Assembly (NCBI RefSeq): GCF_002860285.1
Contig: NZ_PGVF01000029.1
Span: forward strand, 1 to 64,000
Direction of reading: 5' to 3'
From: Bacillus sp. M6-12
Lineage (GTDB): Bacteria; Bacillota; Bacilli; Bacillales; DSM-1321
Length of the DNA stretch: 64,000 nucleotides
Each line of letters opens with the position of its first letter. Position 1 is the first letter of the stretch. The position numbers and the translations under genes are program-made. The notes beneath the pieces were generated by a model that saw nothing but the letters and a program-made list of their open reading frames with translations, was not told the DNA's origin and did not search any database. Of this stretch, positions 28,250 through 36,771 are shown in pieces.

Positions 28250-28594
28250 ATGCGAACCAAACAATTAACGGAATCAGAGTTATTCAGAAAATTAAACATT
28301 TTATTGTTAGACAAAAACAAAGACCAATTAGAAGAAATCAAAGAAAAAGCCTCTTTATTGGCAGATGTAGAAATTGATAATTCAGGATTAGTTCGTGGGA
28401 TTATCAGCTACTTCTTTGAGAATCAAGAAGAGTTGAAGAAAGTGATTCCTTATGTAAAAGAAGCAAAAGGATACAACATTCTGATGAAATTTAATGAAAT
28501 GATAGCTGAAAACAAGAATCCAAAAGAAATTGAAAAAGAACTTGGTATTGGATTTGAAATTGTTGATAAAGTAAAAGATAAATACAAACAATAG
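28250..28594 (+). CDS. Small helical protein, unknown
   Basis: 114 aa, ATG after AAAAAGGAG. Acidic and almost entirely helical by composition, ending in KEIEKELGIGFEIVDKVKDKY, a helix-turn-helix-like pattern. No family recognised. Closely follows the membrane protein gene and is ended by a strong terminator, so it is probably the last gene of that transcript. Confidence 0.6.
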   Translation: MRTKQLTESELFRKLNILLLDKNKDQLEEIKEKASLLADVEIDNSGLVRGIISYFFENQEELKKVIPYVKEAKGYNILMKFNEMIAENKNPKEIEKELGIGFEIVDKVKDKYKQ

Positions 28595-28600
28595 GTAGAA

Positions 28601-28630
28601 GCCTCACAATGATTATTGTGGGGTTTTTTA
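28601..28630 (+). terminator. Terminator ending the 26.5-28.6 kb operon
   Basis: A 9-bp stem (CCTCACAAT with ATTGTGGGG) and GATT loop are followed by six T. Confidence 0.92.
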
Positions 28631-28690
28631 TATTTAGGGCTTAATACGCTTATAATAGGAAAGGTTTTAAAATAAAGGAGGAAATCATTT

Positions 28691-29104
28691 ATGATTAAAT
28701 TACAAAGTTTACTTAACTGGTCAGAACAAGGTTTAAATGCGAATGAAATTCTTGCGTACATGGTAACGCCCACACAAAATGATATGGTTGAATGGGATGG
28801 CGAAAAAGGAATTTACTTTGATTCAAATTTAGAAGAGTTATTTGTAGATTTAGGTTGGAATGTATCAAAAATGGAAGAAAGCGTTGATTTAGAAAAGGCA
28901 AATCAAGAAGATGTAGAGAGTTCTATTGTATTTTTTGATAAAGAATATGCAGTTGAATTTGATATGTTGGTGACACCTAATCGTTTCGATTCTGATGTAC
29001 CAGAAAATGTGATTAATTTTAATACTGGTAGAATTGTAGGAACAACGAATCGTGAAGAAGCTCAAGATGAAGGGCTGGATTGGATAAAAGAAGAAGAGAG
29101 ATGA
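28691..29104 (+). CDS. Small acidic protein, unknown
   Basis: 137 aa, strongly acidic, with AAAGGAGGAAA before the ATG and a TATAATAG -10-like box at about 28650. Alternating helix and strand pattern, no membrane helix or signal. No family recognised. A single-gene transcript facing the yitT-like gene. Confidence 0.6.
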   Translation: MIKLQSLLNWSEQGLNANEILAYMVTPTQNDMVEWDGEKGIYFDSNLEELFVDLGWNVSKMEESVDLEKANQEDVESSIVFFDKEYAVEFDMLVTPNRFDSDVPENVINFNTGRIVGTTNREEAQDEGLDWIKEEER

Positions 29105-29128
29105 CCCTAAAAAGTCACCTCTCTTTTT
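29097..29128 (+). terminator. Bidirectional terminator between convergent genes
   Basis: AGAGATGAC pairs GTCACCTCT across a short loop with T on the plus strand side, overlapping the stop of the plus gene and lying at the end of the minus gene. Confidence 0.7.
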
Positions 29129-30004
29129 TTAGTGAATATCACGTTTCTTAAAGTTTCCACCTTTAACTTCTGCTACATCACTGAATGTTACAAACGCATT
29201 GTTATCAAAGTGTTTGATAATTTGTTTCATTTTACTTTCTTCCATACGGTTAATCACACAATGAATAATGACCACTTTTTCTTTTGAGAAACCGCCAGTA
29301 CCAGTTGTATAAGTTACACTACGACCTAAACGTGATTGAATCGCTTCGCCAATTTCCTCTGGTGCTGAAGAGATAATCTTGACAGATTTAGAATCATCAA
29401 AACCTACTTCAATAACTTCAATTACTTTCGTAGCAATGTAGTAAGAAATCAAAGATGAAATAGCTCCTTCAATTCCAAATACTAATGTAGCAAATGAGAA
29501 GATTACAATGTTAATCGCAATGATAATGTCACCAGTTGAAAACGGTGTATTTTTTGCAATTAAAACTGCTAACATATCCGTTCCATCTAAAGCCCCACCA
29601 TTACGCAAGGCTAATCCCATGCCAATCCCTAATAGAACACCACCACTTACGACAACTAAAAAAGGATTCGATTCAATAATCGTTGGAACATGGTGCAAGA
29701 CAGATGTGGAAATAGATAAGGAGATAATCCCAATAAGTGAACGGATAGCAAACGTCTTTCCGATTTGTTTATAACCTAAGAACAAAAATGGAAGATTGAG
29801 AAGGATAATGTAAATACTTAAAGAAACCCCTGTAACAGCCGATAACATAATAGAAATCCCTGTCACACCACCATCTGATACACTGTTTGGAATTAAAATG
29901 GATTCCAGTCCGTATCCTGCAATGATTCCACCAATAATGATGAAGAAGATGTTGAAGAATGTTTCAAGTTTACTATTTTTATATGTTTTATTATTTTCTT
30001 TCAT
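29129..30004 (-). CDS. YitT-family membrane protein (DUF161 + DUF2179)
   Basis: 291 aa with five to six membrane helices in the first 200 residues (GGIIAGYGLESILIPN, DGGVTGISIML) and a C-terminal soluble DUF2179 domain (about 210-280, ending FVTFSDVAEVKGG). This is the full YitT architecture, common in several copies on Bacillus chromosomes; transport or sensing is suspected but the substrate is unknown. Its promoter is a near-consensus sigma-A site containing the recurrent ATAGTC box, tying it to the element's own regulation. Confidence 0.9.
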   Translation of the reverse strand: MKENNKTYKNSKLETFFNIFFIIIGGIIAGYGLESILIPNSVSDGGVTGISIMLSAVTGVSLSIYIILLNLPFLFLGYKQIGKTFAIRSLIGIISLSISTSVLHHVPTIIESNPFLVVVSGGVLLGIGMGLALRNGGALDGTDMLAVLIAKNTPFSTGDIIIAINIVIFSFATLVFGIEGAISSLISYYIATKVIEVIEVGFDDSKSVKIISSAPEEIGEAIQSRLGRSVTYTTGTGGFSKEKVVIIHCVINRMEESKMKQIIKHFDNNAFVTFSDVAEVKGGNFKKRDIH

Positions 30005-30037
30005 AAATCAGTTCCTCTCTACATAGTTTATAGTCTA

Positions 30038-30066
30038 ATTATAACATTTCCGTTGACTATATTCAA
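30038..30066 (-). promoter_or_regulatory. Promoter of yitT-like gene
   Basis: On the minus strand TTGAAT, 17-bp spacer starting ATAGTCAAC, then TATAAT. The ATAGTC box follows the -35 exactly as in the tRNA-array promoters. A second GACTATA lies just downstream of the -10. Confidence 0.75.
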
Positions 30067-30133
30067 TGAAAGTAAACGATAATTTAAAAGAATTGGCAAA
30101 CAAATTGAAATATTTATGTGATTTTTATTCAAT

Positions 30134-30242
30134 AAAAAAAGAAGAGGGATTAACCTCTTCTTCTATGTAAATGTGGAGGAATTGAATCTTTATTTCGTTT
30201 CTCGATTCGTTTCCTCACGCCTTGACTTGTCCCTATATTATA
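30134..30242 (-). ncRNA. Candidate small RNA with its own terminator
   Basis: On the minus strand a TATAAT box (30237-30242) is followed by about 98 nt without an ORF, then GAAGAGG pairing CCTCTTC and seven T. The RNA would end 70 nt before the yitT promoter, so it is separate from that gene. This is the main content of the 390-nt gap between yitT and the SSB-like gene. The -35 match is poor. It could be a regulatory RNA or an antisense control RNA; no family is recognised. Confidence 0.4.
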
Positions 30243-30394
30243 GATAGGTGAAATAAATAATATAATAACAATATGTTCTATATCAATTAAGGAGATATTT
30301 AATATCATTTTATTAAAGGAGAATATGTTTCTGTTGTAAAGCCATTGAGGTATATACAGTACATTTTAACGATAAACCAGGGAGGATTTTCATC

Positions 30395-31255
30395 ATGATA
30401 AACAAAGTTAAAGTAGTAGGTGTGAGCACAGGCGTTTTTGAAGTTAATCATAGTTTTAAAGGTGCAAATGATAAAATCATTACTGCATTGGAAACTGAAA
30501 TTCGTTTTACTTCGGCTAATAGCATTAGCAACACCATAAAGGTCATTGTATTTAAGGATTCAATTTTTGAAAGGATATTATCACAAAAAGATAAGTTAGT
30601 GGTAATAGAAGGGATGTTACGTACATTTAATAAAAATTCTTGGGGTAAAAGAATTAAAGAAGTATTCGTAGCTCCTGTTAGCGTAAGAAACGCAAGACCA
30701 GATACAAAACAACAAAATGTTGTTCAAATAACTGGAGAAATCATAGGTAAAACTAACTTGAAAGAGCGTACAAGCGGAAGGTTTGTTGCGGAGGGGCAAG
30801 TTAAAGTAAAAAGAAATGGAACTGGTTTTGATTTTATTCCTGTCGTTGCTTTTGATGATTATGCAAAATTGTTAAATAAAGCAGAAGAAGGAACAGAAAT
30901 CACCCTTAAAGGAAGAATCCATTCCAGAGCCTTTGATTTTAAATATGAAGAAAATGGAGAGGAAAAAGAAGTGAAGCGTATTGCCCTTGAAGTTGGAGTT
31001 CATAAATTAGAAGTAGAGGCAAAAGAAGATGTTCAAAATGAAAAGGATACTAAATTAGGTTTGCAATTAGGATATAGACGTATTGATAAACAACACTATA
31101 ATTTGGTATCCAGTATGATGGATAACGATTATGAGTTGGTTGCTCGTAAGTCTTCTAAAGGCAAATACCCTGTTCATTTATTAAAAACTGGCACGTTTCA
31201 TTATCTCGATTCGGTAATAAAAGCTAAGAGAATGGTCAACATGAATTATATGTAA
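30395..31255 (+). CDS. SSB-like protein with two OB folds
   Basis: 286 aa. Residues about 1-100 and 108-200 each read as an OB-fold (strands in NTIKVIVFKDSIFERIL, LVVIEGMLRTF; then VVQITGEIIGKT, FIPVVAFDDYAKLL, ITLKGRIHSR), as in single-stranded DNA-binding proteins. The C-terminal 80 residues are unassigned, and the acidic DDDIPF-type tip of bacterial SSB is missing. It may bind ssDNA or RNA of the element. A single-gene unit with GGGAGGA ribosome site and its own terminator. Confidence 0.65.
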   Translation: MINKVKVVGVSTGVFEVNHSFKGANDKIITALETEIRFTSANSISNTIKVIVFKDSIFERILSQKDKLVVIEGMLRTFNKNSWGKRIKEVFVAPVSVRNARPDTKQQNVVQITGEIIGKTNLKERTSGRFVAEGQVKVKRNGTGFDFIPVVAFDDYAKLLNKAEEGTEITLKGRIHSRAFDFKYEENGEEKEVKRIALEVGVHKLEVEAKEDVQNEKDTKLGLQLGYRRIDKQHYNLVSSMMDNDYELVARKSSKGKYPVHLLKTGTFHYLDSVIKAKRMVNMNYM

Positions 31256-31258
31256 AGA

Positions 31259-31292
31259 AAAAACCGTTGTATTTCTACAACGGTCTTTTTTG
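31259..31292 (+). terminator. Bidirectional terminator
   Basis: A perfect 11-bp stem (AAACCGTTGTA with TACAACGGT) and TTTC loop with T on one side and A on the other, between convergent genes. Confidence 0.92.
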
Positions 31293-31295
31293 TTC

Positions 31296-31718
31296 TTATT
31301 TAGAATCTTTAAATTTTAAAAAGGTAATGACCTCACCAGCTTTGACATTCCCCATACTGTCACGCTCGTTAATATGCTCCACTAAGTAAAGCATATCTCT
31401 CATATCCTTTCCAGGTGTCAGCTTTTCTTGAATAATCCAAGCTCTGTCACCCTCTTGAATAAAAACTTCAACTTTTTCATACTTAGCAATTTCTTTTTCA
31501 ATTGCACTTACTTTTTTCTCTTCACGAACATCTTCGTCAAACAAATCACTGGCAAAGCTGAACATTGTGAACATACCAATCATTAAGAAAGATAGAGCAA
31601 CTAATCTACGAACGAAAATGATACGTTTGCGTTTTGCCTTACGTTCTTCTTCAATCTTTCTTTTCGCTTCTACTCTCTCTTGAACCTCTTGTAAAATCGT
31701 TCTGTTTTTTAACATCAT
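31296..31718 (-). CDS. Membrane protein with LysM-like external domain (YneA-like layout)
   Basis: 140 aa. A basic cytoplasmic helix (about 1-32) precedes one membrane helix (33-53), then a short external domain. The last 55 residues (VFIQEGDRAWIIQEKL, VEHINERDSMGNVKAGEVITF) follow the LysM pattern of peptidoglycan binding. This is the layout of YneA-type division inhibitors, though sequence similarity is only suggestive. Two consecutive ATG codons follow GGGAGAGA; the first is used. It might delay host division or tether a complex to the wall. Confidence 0.6.
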   Translation of the reverse strand: MMLKNRTILQEVQERVEAKRKIEEERKAKRKRIIFVRRLVALSFLMIGMFTMFSFASDLFDEDVREEKKVSAIEKEIAKYEKVEVFIQEGDRAWIIQEKLTPGKDMRDMLYLVEHINERDSMGNVKAGEVITFLKFKDSK

Positions 31719-31882
31719 AAGTAAATTCTCTCCCTTTAAATAAATGTCTTTCCTTTAAAAGTTTTTAAAAAATTAAACCTGTTTTATATAAATATGTTTT
31801 ATCTTATGCGTTAGGAGGGGGAGGTATAATTTAGTATTTATTTGTTTTCTGAACATAAAAAAAGTGAGCTTAATCGTGTTGC

Positions 31883-32284
31883 TCACTTTAATAAGTATTG
31901 AATATTTTGGTTGGTTAAGTGGAGTGATTCTTGATTCAATAAAATCAATTTTTTTAATTTTTGTTGAGGGTCATAGATTTTTATATATTGATTTCTTTCA
32001 AATTTTAGATAAATGTATCTCCCATTATGAACAATATGTTGAATCATTTTCATAGGAAGCCTTTTCCCACATTGAGAAACCATTTTTTCACTTAGCAAAA
32101 TAGGTTTTCTGTCAATAAACCAAATTAGCGAAAAATATATGAGGGCATATACACTATTGATAATTACAGTCATTAAAAAACTATCCACACCTTCTCCTAC
32201 TACGAGCAAAAAGAAAAAGAATAAGATGTAATCCTTCTTTTTGAAAAAATCATGTCTTTCTTTAAATGTAATTTTATTATGCAC
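31883..32284 (-). CDS. Small membrane protein, unknown
   Basis: 133 aa, GTG start after AAAGGAG. Two hydrophobic helices (about 19-35 and 40-57) sit in an otherwise basic, Ile/Tyr-rich protein. No family recognised. It faces away from the DUF262 gene, with the two promoters back to back. Confidence 0.55.
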   Translation of the reverse strand: MHNKITFKERHDFFKKKDYILFFFFLLVVGEGVDSFLMTVIINSVYALIYFSLIWFIDRKPILLSEKMVSQCGKRLPMKMIQHIVHNGRYIYLKFERNQYIKIYDPQQKLKKLILLNQESLHLTNQNIQYLLK

Positions 32285-32440
32285 TGATATAGACTCCTTT
32301 CTTTTGTTTCCTTTGTTTATTATAGTGGTTAGATAAAATAAAAATGAAAAAGGTGAGGTCTATTAGCACTTGATTCTGTACAAGAATGGGTTTCATGTTA
32401 TAATCATGGTAAATAGAGGGAAGAGGGAGAGTGGGTAGAT

Positions 32441-33436
32441 GTGTTAAAGAAAAGTTCAATTCCTTGGAACATCAAACAGTTTAAGTCTATGGAGGAAAAA
32501 GGTAAACTTAATTTTGATATTGCTATTCAAAGGAAAGGGAACATTTGGGACATACACAGAAAGTCACTATTGATTAACAGTTTGTTAGTAGGATTCCCTG
32601 TACCTCCTATGTTTGCTAAATTTGATGGTGAAACCTATTCTTTCATTGACGGAAAACAACGATTAACCACTGTTTTATCCTATTTAAAAGATGAATTTGC
32701 CCTTTCGGACAGGACACCTTCTGTTGATGGAGAAGAGATTGTTGGAAAGACATTTTCCGAACTGCCAGAATCATTTCAAAAAGTTTTGAGCCAAACAACA
32801 TTTACGATTACTCGATTTGAAAATATTACAGATGAAGAAATTGAAGAAATGTTTTTTAGATTAAACAATGGCGTTCCATTAAAAGCCATTGAAAGTACCA
32901 GAGTGCTTCTTGGAACGGAAAATATGAAAACAGTTGAAAATCTATCTGACCACTCCTTCTTTTTAAATAAAGCAAGTATTTCAAGAAACCGATATACTGA
33001 CCAAGAATCCGCTCTTCATTTAGTAATGTTGACAAAAAATAGACAGACTGGTTTTAGCAGTAAAGAGCTTCGTTCGTTTGTAGAAGGATACAAGAAAGAA
33101 CCGTTAGAAACCGAGTTAGTAGAGGAAGTTCAATCGAGATTAGATTTCTTAGATGAAGCGTTCCCGAAAAAGAAGAAGTATATCAAAAAGATTCATTTAC
33201 CTATGATTTATCATTTAGTCCAACGTGCCAAAGACAAAGGAATTTCTCCTGAATACTTTGGTTTATGGGCTGATGAATTTTACAAAGAATTAGAAAAAGA
33301 GAGTTTATATAGTCAAGCCTGTCAAAGTGGAAGTGCTAAAAGAGAAAATGTACAAATCCGCTTAAATGAAATTGAAAAAGCCTTTGAACAAAGTTTCAAT
33401 GTATATGAAAAAAATGAAGCCATCGCTTCTTCTTGA
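32441..33436 (+). CDS. DUF262 (GmrS/ParB-like) domain protein
   Basis: 331 aa, GTG start. Residues about 10-110 form a DUF262 domain: IQRKGNIWD and IDGKQRLTTVLSYL, the (I)DGQQR signature of ParB/sulfiredoxin-like nucleotide-binding folds used in GmrSD and SspE restriction systems. The C-terminal part is helical with no HNH DUF1524 domain, so it is a solo DUF262 protein. In phages and plasmids such proteins may act in defence or nucleic-acid processing; which applies here is not clear. It ends at its own terminator. Confidence 0.85.
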   Translation: MLKKSSIPWNIKQFKSMEEKGKLNFDIAIQRKGNIWDIHRKSLLINSLLVGFPVPPMFAKFDGETYSFIDGKQRLTTVLSYLKDEFALSDRTPSVDGEEIVGKTFSELPESFQKVLSQTTFTITRFENITDEEIEEMFFRLNNGVPLKAIESTRVLLGTENMKTVENLSDHSFFLNKASISRNRYTDQESALHLVMLTKNRQTGFSSKELRSFVEGYKKEPLETELVEEVQSRLDFLDEAFPKKKKYIKKIHLPMIYHLVQRAKDKGISPEYFGLWADEFYKELEKESLYSQACQSGSAKRENVQIRLNEIEKAFEQSFNVYEKNEAIASS

Positions 33437-33437
33437 T

Positions 33438-33463
33438 GCACCTGTTTATCAGGTGTTTTTATT
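33438..33463 (+). terminator. Terminator after DUF262 gene
   Basis: A 7-bp stem (GCACCTG with CAGGTGT) and TTTAT loop are followed by T-rich DNA. Confidence 0.8.
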
Positions 33464-33531
33464 TTTATCTTACGCATAGAAATTCCCTTGATTTTTATAA
33501 TATAGAAACTGATGAAAAAGGGGATTTTGCC

Positions 33532-34158
33532 ATGAATCTAATGACAAAGGAACAAATAAAGGAATTGGTCTTACAGGTAGAAGGTTTTGAAATTCAAGAA
33601 GAAACCAACAAAGGCATTGAGGTTTATGATAATGAAGAAGACAAGTTCTTTCGTTATCGTTATTTAGAAGAGTTAAATATAGAGGAAGTCTTTCAATTTA
33701 ACTCGCTACAATTTAACAAGGATGCTTTCTTTCGGATATTTAAAGAATGTGTGGATTTGAATATGCTCATGATTGTCGATAAAGTGGTATTTCTGAACAA
33801 TGAGGAAGAATATGACCAATTAATCGAAGAGTATCCTGACCAAAGCATGGACATGGATAGAGCAGTAGGGATTAACTTCTATATGGATAATGTAGTGGTA
33901 GTTAATGTAAAGCTGATTCGTTCGTTAGCAGAAGAACTGGCATTAAAGGATGAACTGTCTGATGTTAAAGAGGAGTTAGCAATGGGAATATGGCAAACAC
34001 TTGTGCATGAATTACGCCATAACATTACCGCTAATCCCATTATTTTAGAGGACATGATTTCAATAGAAGAAGGAGAAGAAGATAAGGTAGAAGAATACTG
34101 TCGGAATGTATTTGAAGAATCTATCGAAAAACATCCCGAATATTGCTGTTTTAAGTGA
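33532..34158 (+). CDS. Small HExxH (zincin-like) protein
   Basis: 208 aa. The ATG at 33532 has AAAAGGGG at proper distance; an upstream extension to 33433 lacks a site and would overlap the previous terminator. Residues 155-165 read WQTLVHELRHN, an HExxH zinc site inside a helix, as in small metallopeptidases. No signal peptide, so a cytoplasmic protease or a metal-binding fold. No named family recognised. Confidence 0.7.
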   Translation: MNLMTKEQIKELVLQVEGFEIQEETNKGIEVYDNEEDKFFRYRYLEELNIEEVFQFNSLQFNKDAFFRIFKECVDLNMLMIVDKVVFLNNEEEYDQLIEEYPDQSMDMDRAVGINFYMDNVVVVNVKLIRSLAEELALKDELSDVKEELAMGIWQTLVHELRHNITANPIILEDMISIEEGEEDKVEEYCRNVFEESIEKHPEYCCFK

Positions 34159-34182
34159 AGGGCTTAGTTCCTTCATTTTTTA
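34157..34182 (+). terminator. Terminator after HExxH gene
   Basis: GAAGGG pairs TTCCTTC across a short loop, followed by six T. Confidence 0.75.
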
Positions 34183-34333
34183 TGTCGGCAATAAGGTTTG
34201 GATAAAAACAAGAAAAGAAGAAAATGGTTGTTTCTTAAAGGATTATAAAACAGGTAGAGAGAAAGTATGATACAAGAAGGACAAATAAATAGGGTTATTG
34301 TTCGATAAACATATCATAGGAGGTTTGTTTTCA

Positions 34334-34618
34334 ATGTCTGCGAAGGCAGTGGCTCTGAGTGCTCTGGTTTTTCTGCTTCCGTTTGCAAAGGATATGCTGA
34401 CTGCGTTCCTGAACAAGCTGGTAGAAAGGGCTTCGGATTCTTTCTTGAACAAGGTGTTTAAGAAGAAGGAAACCACTGATACGACAAATCACTCTTCGTT
34501 GGCTAACGAGTTGAGGACAATTAAGGAGTTGTATGGAGAGACTGCATCCGTAGAGATTCAGATGGGGAAGAATCAGACGATTCGGAGCGTCAAGATTTCT
34601 CCTAACAAGAGTCGATAA
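34334..34618 (+). CDS. Small protein with foreign codon use
   Basis: 94 aa, ATG after ATAGGAGG. An N-terminal amphipathic/hydrophobic helix (AKAVALSALVFLLPFAKDML) is followed by a charged tail. Codon choice is unlike every neighbour: Lys is mostly AAG and Leu mostly CTG or TTG, whereas surrounding genes use AAA and TTA. This suggests recent arrival from another genome. No family recognised; a small membrane-active peptide is possible. Confidence 0.65.
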   Translation: MSAKAVALSALVFLLPFAKDMLTAFLNKLVERASDSFLNKVFKKKETTDTTNHSSLANELRTIKELYGETASVEIQMGKNQTIRSVKISPNKSR

Positions 34619-34629
34619 GATTTCTTGAC

Positions 34630-34661
34630 AAGAAGGGACTATTTCGATAGTCTCTTTTTGT
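34630..34661 (+). terminator. Terminator with TTCG loop
   Basis: A 9-bp stem (AGGGACTAT with ATAGTCTCT) closed by TTCG is followed by five T. Confidence 0.9.
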
Positions 34662-34772
34662 TTATGTAAAAATAAATTTACATAACCTTTATTCCATGAT
34701 ACAATTAAATTACAAAACAGAGAACAAAAAGACCTATATAAATAGATAAAAATAAGAAAGGAGAGAAGAAGA

Positions 34773-35978
34773 ATGAGAAAGTTATTTCTTCTAAGAGGAG
34801 CACCAGGAGTAGGAAAAAGCACCTTGTTAAAAGAATTGAAAGTAGATGAATACGCATTAAATTCAGATATGTACCGAATGGCATTACAGTCACCGCTTTT
34901 AACAGAAAGTGGCGAATTTAAAATCAATCAAATGTATGGGAGACGAGAAGCATGGCATATGTTGTATGAAACTTTAGATAAACGAATGTATAATGGGGAT
35001 TTTGTTATTATTGATGCAACCCATTCTAAACCATCTGATATGATGGCGTATCGTGCATTAGCTGACAAATATAGATATGAAATCATTGTTGTAGATTTTT
35101 CATCTATCCCAATGGAAGTAGCAAAAGAACGAAACCTTATGCGTGATGAACATAAGCAAGTTCCTGAAGCTACCATTGAAAAACATTATCTTCGCTTTCA
35201 CACAAGCAGAGTACCAGATGGCATGAAAATTGTTCATTATCAGGATGCAAAAGAAGCCTTTTATCTGTCTCCTGTTGACTATTCTCACTACAAAGCAATT
35301 CACCACATTGGAGATATTCATGGTTGCTACACTGCCCTTATGAGCTATTTAAAAGAGGGAATCAAAGAGGATGAACTATATATTTTTACTGGTGATTTCA
35401 TTGACAGAGGTATTGAAAATGGAGAGGTATTGGAATTTCTATTTTCCATTATGGAACTTCCAAATGTCATTTTCTTAGAGGGAAATCATGAGCGTCACCT
35501 GTGGAAATGGGCGAATGGAGAAAAAGCATATTCCCTTGTCTTTGAACAAGATACAAAGCCTGAATTAGAAGAGTACGGAATTAACAAAAAAGAAGCGAAA
35601 CGATTCTGTCGAAAATTAAAAGAATTGGTGTACTACACTTATAAAGATAAGGAAGTATTGGTCACACATGGAGGGCTTCCTGTTATCCCTAAAAATCTTC
35701 ATTTTGTTTCTGCAGAGCAAATTATTCGTGGTGTAGGAGATTACAAAACACCTATTGATGAAATCTTTAATACGAATGAAAAAGGGACAAACCGCTATCA
35801 AATTCATGGACACCGCAATCATGGCTTACTTCCATACACACCTGATACGCAAAGTTTCAACTTAGAAGGTGGAGTTGACAGTGGTGGATACTTGCGAACG
35901 ATTACCTTAAACAACGAAGGGTTTTCAAGTTTACAAGTAAAAAATAATGTATTCAAACAAAAACAAGAAGCAGGGTGA
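34773..35978 (+). CDS. pnkp: Polynucleotide kinase-phosphatase (Pnkp-like)
   Basis: 401 aa. The N-terminal kinase has P-loop GAPGVGKST (9-17), DATHSKPSDM and the RNLMRDEHK lid. The C-terminal half is a calcineurin-type phosphatase: GDIHGCY, GDFIDRG, GNHERHLWKW, THGGLP and GHRNHG provide the two-metal ligands. This pairing is that of bacterial Pnkp, without the third ligase domain of the full-length enzyme. It would repair RNA or DNA ends by 5' phosphorylation and removal of 2',3'-phosphate. The next gene starts 36 nt later. An RlaP-type RNA-repair protein lies at 47786. Confidence 0.88.
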   Translation: MRKLFLLRGAPGVGKSTLLKELKVDEYALNSDMYRMALQSPLLTESGEFKINQMYGRREAWHMLYETLDKRMYNGDFVIIDATHSKPSDMMAYRALADKYRYEIIVVDFSSIPMEVAKERNLMRDEHKQVPEATIEKHYLRFHTSRVPDGMKIVHYQDAKEAFYLSPVDYSHYKAIHHIGDIHGCYTALMSYLKEGIKEDELYIFTGDFIDRGIENGEVLEFLFSIMELPNVIFLEGNHERHLWKWANGEKAYSLVFEQDTKPELEEYGINKKEAKRFCRKLKELVYYTYKDKEVLVTHGGLPVIPKNLHFVSAEQIIRGVGDYKTPIDEIFNTNEKGTNRYQIHGHRNHGLLPYTPDTQSFNLEGGVDSGGYLRTITLNNEGFSSLQVKNNVFKQKQEAG

Positions 35979-36014
35979 GGAGATATTCTTACCCTTTGAT
36001 AAGGAGAGAAAATA

Positions 36015-36494
36015 ATGATAATTCAAGCCTTAATGTATGCAAAAGAAAAACATGAAGGACAAAAAAGAATAGGTGGAAAAGCCTATATTACACATCCAAT
36101 AGCAGTAGCAGAGATATTAGAAAAAAAGGGATTTGATACTCCTTATATCTTGACAGGTTTATTTCATGATTTATTGGAAGATACTGACGCTAAAGAGGAA
36201 GAAATTTTGTTTTATGGTGGGGAAAAGGTTCTAACTGCAGTTAAGCGTGTAACCAAAATAAAAGGATATCAGATGATTGAATACATCGAAGAAATCAAAA
36301 AAGACATCATAGCCAAAATGGTGAAATTAGCTGATAGATTGCATAACCTGTTAAGTGCTACGATAGCAAACGAAAAATTCCGAAGACGTTACGTTCAGGA
36401 AACAGAAGAATATTACGTAGATTTAGCAAAAGGTACTCCATTTGAAACAGATATTCAAGAAGCCTTGATAGCTTTAAAAGCTACATTAAGCTAA
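36015..36494 (+). CDS. Small alarmone hydrolase (SpoT/MESH1-like HD protein)
   Basis: 159 aa, the size of stand-alone HD hydrolases. His27 (HPIAVAEIL), His51-Asp52 (FHDLLEDTDA) and Asp107 (VKLADRLHNL) are the metal-binding residues of the RelA/SpoT hydrolase domain; the ED of the hydrolase signature is also present. It would break down (p)ppGpp or a related nucleotide and so relieve the host stringent response. No synthetase domain. Follows pnkp closely and may be co-transcribed. Confidence 0.85.
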   Translation: MIIQALMYAKEKHEGQKRIGGKAYITHPIAVAEILEKKGFDTPYILTGLFHDLLEDTDAKEEEILFYGGEKVLTAVKRVTKIKGYQMIEYIEEIKKDIIAKMVKLADRLHNLLSATIANEKFRRRYVQETEEYYVDLAKGTPFETDIQEALIALKATLS

Positions 36495-36495
36495 G

Positions 36496-36528
36496 AACCT
36501 CTTACATTTCGTAAGGGGTTTTTTTCTT
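36496..36528 (+). terminator. Terminator after alarmone hydrolase gene
   Basis: A stem ACCTCTTAC with GTAAGGGGT is followed by seven T. Confidence 0.9.
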
Positions 36529-36675
36529 TTGTTCAACATTGTTTTTAGTCATTGAATAATATGCACCAAAAAAAATAAAATATATAAACTTTACAAACAA
36601 GGATGAACTTTGTTTTAACTTTTGTAAGGTCATTAATTCCGTTATATATTCAATTAATTTTTTTGTCAATAATAT

Positions 36676-36704
36676 TTGACATTGAATTAAGCTGGAACTA
36701 TAAT
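36676..36704 (+). promoter_or_regulatory. Consensus sigma-A promoter
   Basis: TTGACA, 17-bp spacer, TATAAT: a perfect match, so the YhaM-like gene is probably strongly expressed by host polymerase. ATTGTTTTTAGTCATTGAA upstream (36538) is another copy of the recurrent palindrome. Confidence 0.88.
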
Positions 36705-36771
36705 GGGATTAGAACATAATACAGTTTTGTACTAAACAGGTTTTTATTTATTAAAAAGGAGAGATTTTTTT

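Noticed and set aside
32277-32459. 60-codon minus ORF overlapping the divergent gene starts
   Set aside because: Overlaps both the 31883 gene start and the DUF262 gene start and lacks a ribosome site.
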